64,000 bases of DNA, taken from Symbiodinium natans. Lineage: Eukaryota; Sar; Dinophyceae; Suessiales; Symbiodiniaceae. The position numbers and the translations under genes are program-made. Numbering within the stretch: position 1 is the stretch's first letter; the number at the start of each line of letters is the position of its first letter. Below, one piece after another: positions 9,593-18,601 of the stretch. The stretch covers positions 1,486,576 to 1,550,575 of the forward strand of contig CAJNDS010001779.1 in NCBI GenBank assembly GCA_905221605.1, in the 5' to 3' direction. Below the pieces are notes generated by a model. That model did not search any database and had not been told where the DNA came from. It saw nothing but the letters and a program-made list of their open reading frames with translations.

Positions 9593-9645
9593 CCCTATTG
9601 GGAGCGGCCTTGGCCGCGGGGAGCCCGTCGGTTTTGCCTTGTTGA
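9593..9645 (+). CDS. probable last exon
   Basis: Acceptor aacctttcag ends at 9592; LLGAALAAGSPSVLPC then TGA 9643-9645. Small and hydrophobic, perhaps a membrane tail. Confidence 0.4.
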
Positions 9646-9709
9646 AGTAGGGTTTAGGGTTTAGGGTTTAGGGTTTAGGGTTTATGGTGGTGGGGACGGG
9701 AGAGGCAGG

Positions 9710-9900
9710 TGTCTAGGGTTTTTTCCATGATGTGTCGCTTGTGGTCATTTTCGTTGTCGCTGTGGTCGTTGCCGCCGTCGTGGTGGTTGCTCTTCTTTTT
9801 GATTAGCAGCGTTTTTGTTCGCTTTTTTTTGTCTTCTTCTTCTTCTTGTCATCTGCGTCGTCATCTTCATCGTCATCTTCATCGACTTCTTCTGCTTAGC
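9710..9900. repeat. pyrimidine-rich low-complexity tract
   Basis: Strongly T/C/G-biased with (TCTTCT) and (CATCTT) runs. On the minus strand it reads as an acidic then lysine-rich tail (EDDDEDDDADDKKKKK), which may be chance from triplet repeats. Confidence 0.6.
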
Positions 9901-10327
9901 GCATAGCATGATGGTTTAAGTGTGATTGCTTGCATGTGAGCTCTTAAAAGTCATGGGTTGCAGGCTCTGAGAGTAGGTGTTAGGGTTTAGGGTTCAGGTT
10001 CCCTAAACCGAAGCTGCCGGTGCGACCAAGCAGGGGATGAGGGAGTTGCAGCCTCCCCTTTCCCAAGCATGGCTCACACAAAGGCGAGTTTTACCCACAA
10101 GCGCAGCACTCCGAGAAACATAAGCCAGTCTGTAGTGACTCTGGGCTACAGCACCTACACTCTACAGTCCAAAGTATGTGATGCTATACACCACATACTT
10201 ATGAGTGAGTACATGCTCGAGGCTTGTATCCTTGGGCCTACAGCAACTACCGGAAAACATACGGCGCAACCGACTGTGGACATGCGCAGAAGGTTGCATT
10301 TCATAAGCCCCAAACGCTCCAACCCCT

Positions 10328-10432
10328 CTTGGAGGTTCATGGGTATTATAAGTAGGGGACAGGATGGTTAAGTTGTGACCTTATCTGGGGTACTTACAAC
10401 CCTACTTATAAGTACCCAAACGAACATTCAAG
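10328..10432. mobile_element. TIR-A element copy
   Basis: Left CTTGGAGGTTCATGGGTA, right AAGTACCCAAACGAACATTC followed by AAG, an imperfect terminal inverted repeat. Inner arms ATTATAAGTAGG and CCTACTTATAAG extend the stem. An open frame of 100 codons over 10069-10371 runs into the left arm and is not a convincing gene. Confidence 0.75.
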
Positions 10433-10484
10433 TCACCCTAAGCCCAAAGCCCCAACCCCTAAACCCTAAAACCTACTTATGAGT

Positions 10485-10732
10485 ACTAGAGGGGTCGAAA
10501 GAATTACTAGCAGTATTCCCTTATGGTCCCTTTCTAAATATACTATAATAACCCCAATACTTTATTCTATTATACTATAATAAAATATAATAAAGTATAA
10601 TAGTATATTTTATTGTTATGCTTTATAAAAATACTATACTAACCCCCAAAAAAATTGTTCTAATTCATCGCACAGACTTCGGTCCGCACACCCCCAAAAC
10701 CTTGTTCTACTTACTAAGGCCCCTATACTAGG
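10485..10732. mobile_element. TIR-B element copy with AT-rich insert
   Basis: Left CTAGAGGGGTCGAAAGAATT, right AAGGCCCCTATACTAG. Core motif 'cccttatggtccctttct' is present, but about 100 bases of A/T-only fold-back (10550-10650) interrupt the middle. Confidence 0.65.
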
Positions 10733-10744
10733 TTATTTGAGACC

Positions 10745-10930
10745 CTAAGCCCTAAGCCCTAAACCCTTTCGAGCCCCCTAAGCCCTAAGCCCTAAGCCCT
10801 AAGCCCTAAGCCCTAAGCCCTAAGCCCTAAACCCTAAACCCTAAACCCTAAACCCTAAACCCTAAACCCTAAACCCTAAACCCTAAACCCTAAACCCTAA
10901 ACCCTAAACCCTAAACCCTAAACCCTGAAC
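10745..10930 (-). repeat. CCCTAAG then CCCTAAA array
   Basis: About eight CCCTAAG units switch to about 14 CCCTAAA units near 10827. Confidence 0.95.
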
Positions 10931-10951
10931 CCTTTCGAGCCCGTGCCTCAG

Positions 10952-11030
10952 CCTTGCCCAGGCCAAGTTGATCACTGCGGCCGGAGGCCTGTTGAATCTG
11001 GTCCCGGACCAAGAGGTTCTTGAAGGCAGA
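10952..11030 (+). CDS. exon fragment, left copy of a duplication
   Basis: Acceptor cctcag ends at 10951. The frame reads LAQAKLITAAGGLLNLVPDQ, then EVLEG. Bases 10991-11015 recur at 11087-11111 (23 of 25 identical) beyond a short TTTAGGG array. Confidence 0.5.
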
Positions 11031-11072
11031 TTAGGGTTTAGGGTTTAGGGTTTAGGGTTTAGGGTTTAGGGT
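11031..11072 (+). repeat. TTTAGGG array inside a duplicated exon
   Basis: Six units separate the two copies of the NLVP..QE coding segment. Confidence 0.95.
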
Positions 11073-11084
11073 AAAAAAATCCTT

Positions 11085-11229
11085 CTGCTGAATCTGGTCC
11101 CGGCCCAAGAGAAGCACCTTCGCAGGGGGAGTTTTGACTCTCGACCGCGGCCCTCGAAGCCCGTAGACCCTAAGGGCCTTGAGGGTTTCGGGTTAATGGC
11201 AGCTGTCTCCTATAATCATGCGTAAACCT
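11085..11229 (+). CDS. exon fragment, right copy of the duplication
   Basis: The frame reads LLNLVPAQEKHLRRGSFDSR, then PRPSKPVDPK, open to TAA at about 11227. The first eight residues repeat the exon at 10952. No AG acceptor is obvious before LLNL, so either the intron is atypical or one copy is dead. Confidence 0.4.
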
Positions 11230-11266
11230 GCATCTGCATCCCTAGCATTCCCCTACTGCCAAAGTA

Positions 11267-11373
11267 TTATAGGGGTCAGAATAACGACCAGTAATATTCC
11301 GTTATGGTCCCTTTGTCATCATAGCATAGCAACCCCCAAAAACCCATTCTAATTGTTCAGGCCGATATAGTAG
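11267..11373. mobile_element. TIR-B element copy
   Basis: Left TATAGGGGTCAGAATAACGA, centre 'attccgttatggtccctttg', right 'attgttcaggccgatata'. Compact, about 107 bases. Confidence 0.7.
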
Positions 11374-11429
11374 CCCTAAACCCTAAACCCTAAACCCTAG
11401 ACCCTAGACCTTAAACCCGAAACCCTATT

Positions 11430-11462
11430 CTCCTTACCATAATACCCAAACGAACCTTCAAG
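11430..11462. mobile_element. TIR-A right end abutting an exon
   Basis: 'aatacccaaacgaaccttc' plus AAG matches the right end at 10411-10432 with one or two changes. The next base is the first of the exon at 11463. Confidence 0.6.
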
Positions 11463-11549
11463 AAAGGCCCGGATGCCGGCGCAGAACATCATCCTCGTTG
11501 GCTCCCAGAAGAAGTCGCTGCTAGGCCCCCTCTGTCTGGGAGGGCTCAG
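11463..11549 (+). CDS. exon fragment next to TIR-A end
   Basis: Starts right after the TIR-A AAG. With one leading base the frame reads KARMPAQNIILVGSQKKSLL, then GPLCLGGL, up to CCCTAAA repeat. Family not recognised. Confidence 0.5.
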
Positions 11550-11776
11550 AGCCCTAAACCCTAAACGCAAAATTCCTAAACCCTAAACCCCAAACCCTAC
11601 ACCCTAAACGCAAAATTCCTAACCCTAAACCCCAAACCCTACACCCTAAACCCTAAACCCTAAACCCCAAACCCTACACCCTAAACCCTACACCCTAAAC
11701 CCTAAGCCCTTAACTCCCTGAACCCTAATCCCTAAGCCCTAAACCCTAAACCCTAAACCCCAAAACCCGAAACGCA

Positions 11777-11861
11777 GTGCCAAGCAGCCTGAAAAAGCAG
11801 GCATGGGCTCGGGTGCCTACAGCACTCAGGGCATCATCTTCCTGCCCCCCGGCTTCAGAAG
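11777..11861 (+). CDS. exon fragment
   Basis: Acceptor aaacgcag ends at 11776. The frame reads AKQPEKAGMGSGAYSTQGII, then FLPPGFR, to a possible GT donor at 11862. Flanked by CCCTAAA upstream and TTTAGGG downstream. Confidence 0.5.
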
Positions 11862-12175
11862 GGTTTAGGGTTTAGGGTTTGGGGTTTAGGGTTTAGGGTT
11901 TGTTGTAGTTGTGGGTCCCTGCGCTGGTATGGCCTCTTGTATACTGAAGGGAGGGGGAGGGGGGGGGGGTTCGGAGTTTCCGGCCATCTTGGCGTGTATT
12001 CGAATTTTGGAAGTATCTTCGGCGTGCCCCTATCTGGGGAAATACTCTAGCCCTCCTCCACCCCCCCCTTCTTCCCCCAAAACAAACAACAAGAACCCAA
12101 CCACAATAAACCCGAACCCTAAGCCCTAAATCCTAAACCCTAAACCCTAAACTCTCATTCTGCCGTGTTCTCCAG

Positions 12176-12310
12176 ATTTCGGACGAATTCCGGCCCCAAG
12201 CCCGTTGTCATCCTAGCCCGCCTAGGAGCGACCTCATCGTGAGCACGCCCATGGAGTTCCGAAATCGGGCGGCCAGCTGCTTAAAGGGGTTTATAGGGTT
12301 TAGGGTTTAG
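12176..12310 (+). CDS. exon fragment
   Basis: Acceptor tgttctccag ends at 12175. The phase-0 frame reads ISDEFRPQARCHPSPPRSDL, then IVSTPMEFRNRAASCLKG. The last codons before TAG 12308-12310 are repeat-derived, so the exon likely ends near 12290. Confidence 0.5.
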   Translation: MSDEFRPQARCHPSPPRSDLIVSTPMEFRNRAASCLKGFIGFRV

Positions 12311-12400
12311 AGCCCAACAGTTTACGGGGTTTAGGGGGTTTAGGGGGGTTTATAGGGTTTAGGGTTTAGAGTTACCCTCTCGTCTCGTTTAGCATCTCAG

Positions 12401-12469
12401 GGCTTCGGGGCCAAAGAAAGATGTAGGGTCCAGGGTGCGCGGTTCTCATCTTGTATTGCAAAGGCCTGA
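12401..12469 (+). CDS. probable last exon
   Basis: Acceptor agcatctcag ends at 12400; frame GFGAKERCRVQGARFSSCIA, then KA, TGA 12467-12469. Confidence 0.4.
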   Translation, partial: GFGAKERCRVQGARFSSCIAKA

Positions 12470-12524
12470 GACACCCTACAACCTGTTTCTTGTAGTATTC
12501 TACTATTCTATTCTCATATTATTC

Positions 12525-12608
12525 TATGACTTTATGATTCTATGATTCTATGATTCTATGATTCTACGATTCTATGATTCTATGATTCTATGATTCTATG
12601 ATTCTATG
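12525..12608. repeat. (GATTCTAT)n microsatellite
   Basis: About ten octamers of gattctat with single-base variants. Confidence 0.95.
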
Positions 12609-12683
12609 ACTTACATTCATATATTCTCTTAGTTTTGCCCAAGCCCCAAACAGCCTCTGCCCGTCTGAGTTCACGACTCCAAG

Positions 12684-12758
12684 GTGAAGCTCGTCGCAGG
12701 AAAGTGTGGCCTCGCCGCACGCTGGGCGCTTGGGGCCTCCCGTGGCAGCGGATTTTGA
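12684..12758 (+). CDS. probable last exon
   Basis: Acceptor gactccaag ends at 12683; frame VKLVAGKCGLAARWALGASR, then GSGF, TGA 12756-12758. Confidence 0.45.
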   Translation: MKLVAGKCGLAARWALGASRGSGF

Positions 12759-12767
12759 GGGGTTTAG

Positions 12768-12860
12768 GGTTTAGGGTTTAGGGTTTGGGGTTTGGGGTTT
12801 GGGGTTTGGGGTTTGGGGTTTGGGGTTTGGGGTTTGGGGTTTGGGGTTTGGGGTTTGCGT
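12768..12860 (+). repeat. TTTGGGG array
   Basis: Three TTTAGGG then about nine TTTGGGG units; open in all frames on the minus strand, giving a false NPKPQ protein. Confidence 0.95.
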
Positions 12861-12988
12861 TCAGGGGTTTGAGGTTCAAGTTTAGGGATGCCGGGTTGGG
12901 GGTTTGAGGTTTAGGGATATTCGGGTCTGAAGGGATTCGGGGCTGAGGGTGTAGAGGGTCTGAGCCCACCGATCTTGAGCGGTCTCAG

Positions 12989-13073
12989 AAGGAACCGGAA
13001 ATCTCCCTCTTTGCAGCCACGCAATACCTCAATGGGTTCAGGGCTTATGCCACTCCTATCTACATGCCAGTCG
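12989..13073 (+). CDS. internal exon with GT donor
   Basis: Acceptor gcggtctcag ends at 12988; donor GTGAGA starts at 13074. Between them the frame reads KEPEISLFAATQYLNGFRAY, then ATPIYMPV, with one base over. Among the best-defined islands here. No family recognised. 13074-13359 is intron-like with arrays. Confidence 0.6.
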
Positions 13074-13359
13074 GTGAGATATAGGCAGGGCTATCAGTGC
13101 CCTAAGTTGGGTGGATCCTACTTACCGCCTCATAACCTGCTTGCCATGTTTCCCTGAGCCTTTCAGTAGATAGAACCAAACCCTGAACCCCTAAACCCCT
13201 AAACCCTAAACCCTCAATCCGTAAACCCTAAACCCTATAAACCCATAGACCCTAGAAACCCTCTACCCTAAACACCAAGCCCTAAACCCTAAACCCCAAA
13301 ACCCTAAACCCCAAACCCTAAACCCTAAACCCTAAACCCTACACCCTATCTCTGAACAG

Positions 13360-13460
13360 TGAACCCCACTGTCATGGCGCTGTTTGCGCTGGTCCTCGGC
13401 GCCACCTTTGCGTTCGCCGCCTCGCGGACGAACTGCTGGGAGCTTCGACCAAAGTGCTAA
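13360..13460 (+). CDS. last exon with C-terminal membrane segment
   Basis: Acceptor tctgaacag ends at 13359. The frame reads NPTVMALFALVLGATFAFAA, then SRTNCWELRPKC, closing with TAA 13458-13460. The middle is a plausible single transmembrane helix with a short polar tail. Flanked by CCCTAAA and TTTAGGG arrays. Confidence 0.55.
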
Positions 13461-13464
13461 AGGT

Positions 13465-13560
13465 CTTTAGGGTTTAGGGTTTAGGGTTTAGGGTTTAGGG
13501 TTTAGGGTTTAGGGTTTCGGGTTTAGGGTGCAGGGTGCAGGGTTTGGGGTTTAGGGTTTG
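13465..13560 (+). repeat. TTTAGGG array
   Basis: Donor-side array of the exon at 13360; a second short array lies at 13668-13715. Confidence 0.94.
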
Positions 13561-13774
13561 AAGCTTCGGGTTCGGCCCCATAGAATCCGGTAGACGGCGC
13601 TGGCCATGTTTGAAACGCATTTTGAATGACAGCTTTAAGCTGTTCTGGGGGTTTAGGGCTTATCAACCCTAGGGTTTAGGGTTTAGGGTTTAGGGTTTAG
13701 GGTTTAGGGTTTAGGGAACGGAGTTGCACGTTTGCAATGGGACTTCCTGTCCTTCTGACCCTTCCTTTCGGCAG

Positions 13775-13790
13775 ATCGCCATCGACAGTC
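13775..13790 (+). CDS. micro-exon before TIR-H
   Basis: A strong acceptor (ccttcctttcggcag) is followed by ATCGCCATCGACAGTC (IAIDS), then GC, which is also the first dinucleotide of the TIR-H element. Confidence 0.4.
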
Positions 13791-13893
13791 GCCCTATACT
13801 ATATCCCCTTCGGGAGTTTTTTTGTTCATATAAAACCCAAGAGGATATTAAAACTACTATTTTTATTAAGGTTCTAAGGGGAGTATAGTATAG
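13791..13893. mobile_element. TIR-H element copy
   Basis: Left GCCCTATACTATATCCCC, right AGGGGAGTATAGTATAGG: near-perfect inverted ends. Internal 'acccaagaggatattaa' and 'tttttattaaggttctaa' match the copy at 43672. Confidence 0.7.
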
Positions 13894-14265
13894 GAGCCCC
13901 CCCCCCGCCCCGCGGAAAAATCAAATGCCAACCATAGCAAGACCTGTGAGGCAATGGCATGTTGGGGGACTTTTCCAGTGCTTCCCGAAGCCCTAAACCC
14001 TAAAACCCTCTGTGCGCAATCAGGGTTTCTGGGGGAAGAGGGCCATTGAGACTGGTGGAGTGATTTAGCTGTGCCAGGTAATTTCCCCAGATAACCTAAA
14101 CTCTAAACATCTAAAACCTAAACCCTTACCCCCAAGTAGGGGGTTTGCGTTTAGAGTTTAGGGGGGTTTAAAGGTCTCACGTTGACAAGTGCGAATTCGG
14201 CCTAAACCCGGAAGCCTAAACCCTAAGCCTTACTTGGGCCCTGTTTTGTTCGGCTGGGCTAGAGG

Positions 14266-14440
14266 GTTCAGGGTACTTAGACCCCCAAGTATACCTGTAC
14301 TTAGAAGCCCCCTAAGTCCCCCAAGTCCTCCAAGTAGACTTTTAGGCAGACTTATAAGTAGACTTGCAAGTAGACGTAGAAGTAGACGTATAAGTAGACT
14401 TATAAGTATTTGGGGTTATAAGTACCCCTGAATCTCCAAG
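14266..14440. mobile_element. TIR-A element whose end is a splice acceptor
   Basis: Left GGTTCAGGGTACTTAG, centre with several 'ctaagt' units and 'gacttataagta', right 'ggttataagtacccctgaat' then ctccaag. It closely matches the copies at 25483 and 44031. Its final AAG is the acceptor of the first recognisable J-domain exon. Confidence 0.75.
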
Positions 14441-14491
14441 AAGGACGTTCTGGAAGTGAAGCGCGGCGCCGACGCCAAGGAGCTCAAGAAG
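14441..14491 (+). CDS. J-domain exon A (helices I-II)
   Basis: Reads KDVLEVKRGADAKELKK. This is the pattern 'Y..LGV...A...EIKKAYR' of helix I and II. Phase 0 at both ends. The donor is GC (AAGAAG|GCCACC). Bases around the donor (CTCAAGAAGGCCACC) resemble those around the next acceptor (CCTCAAGGCCTACC), as if the site had been duplicated. Confidence 0.85.
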
Positions 14492-14540
14492 GCCACCTGT
14501 GCAGGGTCCGAGGCATCCTCAGCGTTCGTTCTGGAGCGCC

Positions 14541-15110
14541 TAAACCCTAAACCCTAAACTCTAAACCCTAAGCCCTAAACCCTAAGACCTAAGCCCTAAG
14601 CCCTAAACCCTATAACCCTATAACCCTATAGCCCCTATAGCCCCTATAGCCCCTATAGCCCCTATAGCCCTTATAGCCCTAAGCCCCGAAAACCCCACAC
14701 CCTCCTCCTCCCCAAGCTCTCCGGGAGTGTGTACATGGACAAGCTACAGGGTTTAGGGTTTAGGGTTTAGGGTTTAGGGTTTAGGGTTTAGGGTTTAGGG
14801 CTCTTGGAATCAAATCATGATCTCTCTTGGGTTTAGGGTTTTAGGGTTTAGGGTTTAGGGTTTTCTTGGGGTCCCCTGTAGACATAGGGCTCCGCATTTT
14901 TAGTAGCACCTCCCCACAAAAAGCATCATGAGAACCGAGCGCTTGAAACCGCCGCTGAGAAAAAGCCACTACAATTGAGCTTGGTATGTAGGGTTTAGAG
15001 TTTGGGGGTTAGGGTTTAGGGTTTAGGGTTTAGGGTTTAGGGTTTAGGGTTTAGGGTTTAGGGTTTAGGGTTTAGGGTGTAGGGTTTAGGGCTTAGGGTT
15101 TGGGGGTTAA
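14541..15110. repeat. J-domain intron 1 repeats
   Basis: CCCTAAA/CCCTAAG near 14541-14610, (CCCCTATAG) near 14605-14680, TTTAGGG at 14745-14800 and 14990-15110. Confidence 0.9.
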
Positions 15111-15149
15111 GGGTGTAGGGATGGCTGTCAGTGTTTCTGCTGCCTCAAG

Positions 15150-15187
15150 GCCTACCGCCAGCAGGCCTTAAAGTGGCATCCCGACAA
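15150..15187 (+). CDS. J-domain exon B with HPD motif
   Basis: Acceptor ctgcctcaag ends at 15149. Reads AYRQQALKWHPD plus two bases of the next codon: end of helix II and the invariant His-Pro-Asp that activates Hsp70. GC donor at 15188 (GACAA|GCTCC). Confidence 0.9.
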
Positions 15188-15220
15188 GCTCCTTGGCTCT
15201 CTTTGGTGGGTTTCTAAGTC

Positions 15221-15325
15221 ACGGTTTAGGGTTTAGGGTTTAGGGTTTAGGGTTTAGGGTTTAGGGTTTAGGGTTTAGGGTTTAGGGTTTAGGGTTTAGG
15301 GTTTAGGGTTTAGGGTTTAGGGTTT
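15221..15325 (+). repeat. TTTAGGG array in J-domain intron 2
   Basis: About 15 perfect units. Confidence 0.97.
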
Positions 15326-15499
15326 GGGGTTTACGGCTTACTCTGAGCATCTCCCAAGAGTATGCTTACAATTTCGGAAGCCCGCAAACCTACATGTGGA
15401 CTAGAGTCGCTGCCTGAATATCCTATACCTTTCTGCTCTTCGTTCTGCACTTCTCTAAAAGCTCTCTAGATGGCCCTGGCCTGTGCGGATTTTGGCAAG

Positions 15500-15551
15500 G
15501 AACGATGCCCCCGACGCGGAGGCGCGCACAGTGGTGGCCACCGCTCAACAG
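15500..15551 (+). CDS. J-domain exon C (start of helix III)
   Basis: Acceptor tttggcaag ends at 15499. One G completes the lysine codon of exon B, then NDAPDAEARTVVATAQQ. Joined to exon B this gives HPDKNDAPDAEAR, the expected HPDKN...A...F..I..AY pattern. The phenylalanine usual in helix III is replaced by T/V. The frame meets TAG soon after, so the exon ends near 15551; its donor is not clear (CAG|GGCTTA). Confidence 0.78.
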
Positions 15552-15579
15552 GGCTTAGCATTGTAGGGCTTGGGTTAAG

Positions 15580-15643
15580 GAACTCGAGCACAAAGTGCCC
15601 GAGTGACATGCTGGATGCCGCAACTCATCACAGAAGAATCGTG
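15580..15643 (+). CDS. possible exon in the J gene
   Basis: Lies between ttaag (ends 15579) and the strong donor GTGAGT (15644). Reads NSSTKCPSDMLDAATHHRRI. It does not fit the usual end of a J domain, so it may be an alternative or decoy exon. A second small piece with GTGAGT donor (GFDIGA, 15809-15826) resembles 'AFDIL' of helix III but lacks an AG acceptor. Confidence 0.3.
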
Positions 15644-16239
15644 GTGAGTTGCTTGTAGTACCTACAGGGCGACAACCCCTGAATCCTATAACCCTATTAT
15701 TAAGCCCTCAGCCGCGAACTGGCTTCGTGGTTGAGGGACCTTGAAGCATGAACCTAAGCCCTAAACCCTAACCCCTAAACTCTAAACCCTAAACCCTAAA
15801 CCTAAAACGGCTTTGACATCGGAGCTGTGAGTACACACCAGTCGTGTCTTGGGGATTCGAGGATTATAAGTTATTAGCTTCGCCCCAAGCCCCAAACCCC
15901 TACACGCCAAAACCCCTAAACCCGAAAACCCTAAACCCTAAGCCCTAAACCCCTAAACCCCTAAACCCTAAACCCTAAACCCCAAACCCTAAAACCTAAA
16001 CCTTAGACCGCCCTCGCCCACATTTTTGATGGCATCGTCCTTGTCTAGAGTTGCCATGAATGAGATTCTGGTTCGCGAGCCAACGCTGAAGCCCTAAATT
16101 CGTTAAACCCCAAGCCGAAGCCGGCTTGGGGTTTGGGGTTTCGGGTTTGGGGTTTAGGCTTAGGGTTTAGGGTTTAGGTTTTAGGGTTTAGGGTTTAGAG
16201 TAAACCCCAAGCCCTAGACCCAAAAGTCCGGATCATAAG

Positions 16240-16319
16240 CGGTCGTCTCCGCGAGGAGCGATTTCGGGAGCTGTCGCGCTGCTACGAGGAGCCACAAGCC
16301 CTTCTTTGGCTGGTTCTTG
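16240..16319 (+). CDS. exon fragment inside the J gene interval
   Basis: Acceptor gatcataag ends at 16239. The frame reads GRLREERFRELSRCYEEPQA, then LLWLVL, to a GT donor at 16320. Alternative plus-strand frame RSSPRGAISGAVALLRG also open. Relation to the J gene unproven. Confidence 0.42.
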
Positions 16320-16555
16320 GTAGGGGTTTAGGGTTTAAATTTAGGGTTTAGGGTTTAGGGTTTAGGGTTAAGGGTTTAGGGTTTAGGGTTTGGGGTTTAG
16401 GGAATGAGGGAAGTAGGCCCCTAAATATTCCCTTTTAAGGGTTTTTTGGGCTTACAAGCCGTAGACTTCGAGCTGACCTAAACCCCTAATCCACTCGAAG
16501 TCCTGAATCCGAAGCCTAAAAGCCAAACCCAAAACCCAAAACCCAAAACCCAAAA

Positions 16556-16693
16556 CCCTAAACCCTAAACCCTAAACCCTAAACCCTAAACGCTAAACCC
16601 TAAACCCTAAACCCTAAACCCTAAACCCTAAACCATAAACCCTAAACCCTAAACCCTAAACCCTAAACCCTAAACCCTAAACCCTAAACCCTA
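16556..16693 (-). repeat. CCCTAAA array
   Basis: About 20 units, preceded by a few AAAACCC units. Confidence 0.96.
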
Positions 16694-16737
16694 AGCCTCA
16701 GCCCAAAAGCCAGCTCTGCCCCCCCCCGCCGGTCTAG

Positions 16738-16783
16738 ACGCTCTCTTCGGGTGGCTCCGGAATGGCCTGGGAGGCCCGGGGAC
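16738..16783 (+). CDS. exon fragment
   Basis: Acceptor gccggtctag ends at 16737; frame ALFGWLRNGLGGPG, donor GTGGGT at 16784. Confidence 0.38.
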
Positions 16784-17223
16784 GTGGGTTTGGGCTTGGG
16801 GTTCAGGGGTTAAGGAGGTTTTAGGCTTTAGGGAATTGAGGGTTTCTAAGGTTGAGGGTGTAGGGTTTAGGGTTGGGGCTTCTGGCTGTTTAGATCTTAG
16901 CAGTTATCATGTTTCCGGGGTTGAAGACGTCAGGGGTTGGTGAGGTTTGGTTGTTTCGAGCTTTCGGCTCATGTTGGTTTCCTAACGCCTCCTCGAACAT
17001 GGGGCGAGCACCGGGGGTTTACTGTAGGGCTTAGGGGTTGGGAGGTGCAGAGCTTACGTCGTTCCAAACCCTAAAACCCTAGGCCCGAAAGCCCTGAACC
17101 TCAAATACATCCCAAACCCTCAGCCCGAAGCCCCAAACACCCTATGGCAAGCCCTAAGCCCCCTTCAGCGCACCCCTCAGACCCCTTGTAGTTGCCGGAA
17201 GAGGTCGATTTTTTTTTTTGGCG

Positions 17224-17348
17224 CTTGGAAGCTCACGGGTACTTCTAAGTAGGATTATAAGGTAGGGGAACTATCGTGTTGTCATTCTTATGAATATAGG
17301 GTACTGAGACCCCATTTAGACTTAGAAGTACTCTCATGAACTTTCAAG
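17224..17348. mobile_element. TIR-A element copy
   Basis: Left CTTGGAAGCTCACGGGTACT, right AAGTACTCTCATGAACTTTC plus AAG. The AAG is followed at once by the small exon at 17349. Confidence 0.65.
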
Positions 17349-17375
17349 TGTTGGATCGGTATGTCTGGCCAGCTG
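17349..17375 (+). CDS. micro-exon after TIR-A with GC donor
   Basis: Reads LDRYVWPA after two leading bases and ends at the GC donor GCAAGC at 17376. Confidence 0.4.
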
Positions 17376-17644
17376 GCAAGCTAAACCTTAGACACTAAGC
17401 CCACATGTCTGAGTTCTTAGTTTGGCGAGGTTGAAAGATCGCTTGACAGACCCCAAAACCCAAAACCCTAAGTCCTAAACACCGGCAGGATTCAGGGTCC
17501 TGCCTGGTGCCCCTTTAGACACACTAGTTCTTACTAGCTAGCCAACATTAGCGAATTAGATACCCTACATCCCCCTACAAGACCTTTCAAGGGGTTTTCG
17601 TGTGACTGATTCCCAAATTCCCCATTACAAGGACTAATTAGCAG

Positions 17645-17719
17645 ACATGGTCACTCCTCGCTCGATGCAGGGCGGCGCCTCCGATGTCGAAGACACTTGG
17701 ACCCTGCAACCATCATGCG
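17645..17719 (+). CDS. exon fragment
   Basis: Acceptor attagcag ends at 17644; frame MVTPRSMQGGASDVEDTWTL, then QPSC, to GT at 17720. Lies just upstream of a confident J-gene exon, but the phases do not match directly. Confidence 0.45.
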
Positions 17720-17941
17720 GTGTAGGTGGGGTATAGGGGGGTTTGAGGGCAGGGGTTGGTAAGGGGAGGGTTTCGGGTTTAGAGTTCAGGGTTCAGGGTA
17801 GTTGGACCCTGAACCCCCAAAAGACCAAGTACAAGACACCCTAAGCCCTCTTCCCTTGAACCCTTAAACCCCTAACCCTTTAACCCCAAACCACTAAATC
17901 CGAAAAACTAAACAGCAAACCTGTGAGCTCAAAACGCCAAG

Positions 17942-18029
17942 GAGTACGACCGGTCGAGGGCCTTCCGCACATTCCGGGACCACTTCGGCAACGTCCATGC
18001 CCGGTGGACGCCCGGAATGACCGTGACAG
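17942..18029 (+). CDS. J-gene exon D
   Basis: Acceptor acgccaag ends at 17941; phase-0 frame EYDRSRAFRTFRDHFGNVHA, then RWTPGMTVT, one base over, donor GTCAGT at 18030. 'EYDR' fits the 'RR.YD' that ends a J domain. The rest leads into the C-terminal segment of the next exons. Confidence 0.85.
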
Positions 18030-18039
18030 GTCAGTGACT

Positions 18040-18470
18040 CAGTGCGAGAGCGGGGAGTAGAAGGAGTGAATCTATAACAATCCTCGGCATGGTAGTGAGA
18101 CTACGCCCCAAACACTACCCTAAACCCGAACCCCGAAACCCTGCACCCCTGCATCAGTGAAAGGTGCTCCCCTGTAGCAACCTTTGGCACTACCAAGGTG
18201 ACGGGGTCTGTGGAGGGTCGATTGTTGCCCAGGAACCGCGCGCGCCAAGGGGTTTCAAGCCTACAGCCGGTCGAACTGGTGCTCCATTCCTTAGGGCATT
18301 CAGGGCTTGAAGGACATTGGGCTCTATCTTTTGAAGGGATTAAGACTCGCACCCCTAAGGTTGTACCCTTTAAGGTTCCCTTTAATCTATTCCCGAATTC
18401 TGTAAGAAAGGGTCCCCAAACCCAAGGGCAAAGCCGCAGGGGTCCAAGATAGAGTCCCATTGGGTCGTTA
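18040..18470. other. intron of the J gene, no gene seen
   Basis: Open frames on both strands (84 and 119 codons) overlap, have no motif and are not supported. 18480-18520 is a short TTTAGGG run, and 18548-18570 a C homopolymer that forms part of a long pyrimidine tract before exon E. Confidence 0.5.
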
Positions 18471-18601
18471 TGGGCTTGTAGGGTTTAGGGTTTAGGGTTT
18501 GGTTTAGGGTTTAGGGTTTGGCCAGGTGCATGCCCCCACGTCCCCTTTCCCCCCCCCCCCCCCCCCCCCCGCCCTTCCTCCCCTCCGTTGGCCACTGGGA
18601 G

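Noticed and set aside
18101-18460. 119-codon minus gene
   Set aside because: Lies within the J-gene intron, has no motif, and overlaps an 84-codon plus frame.
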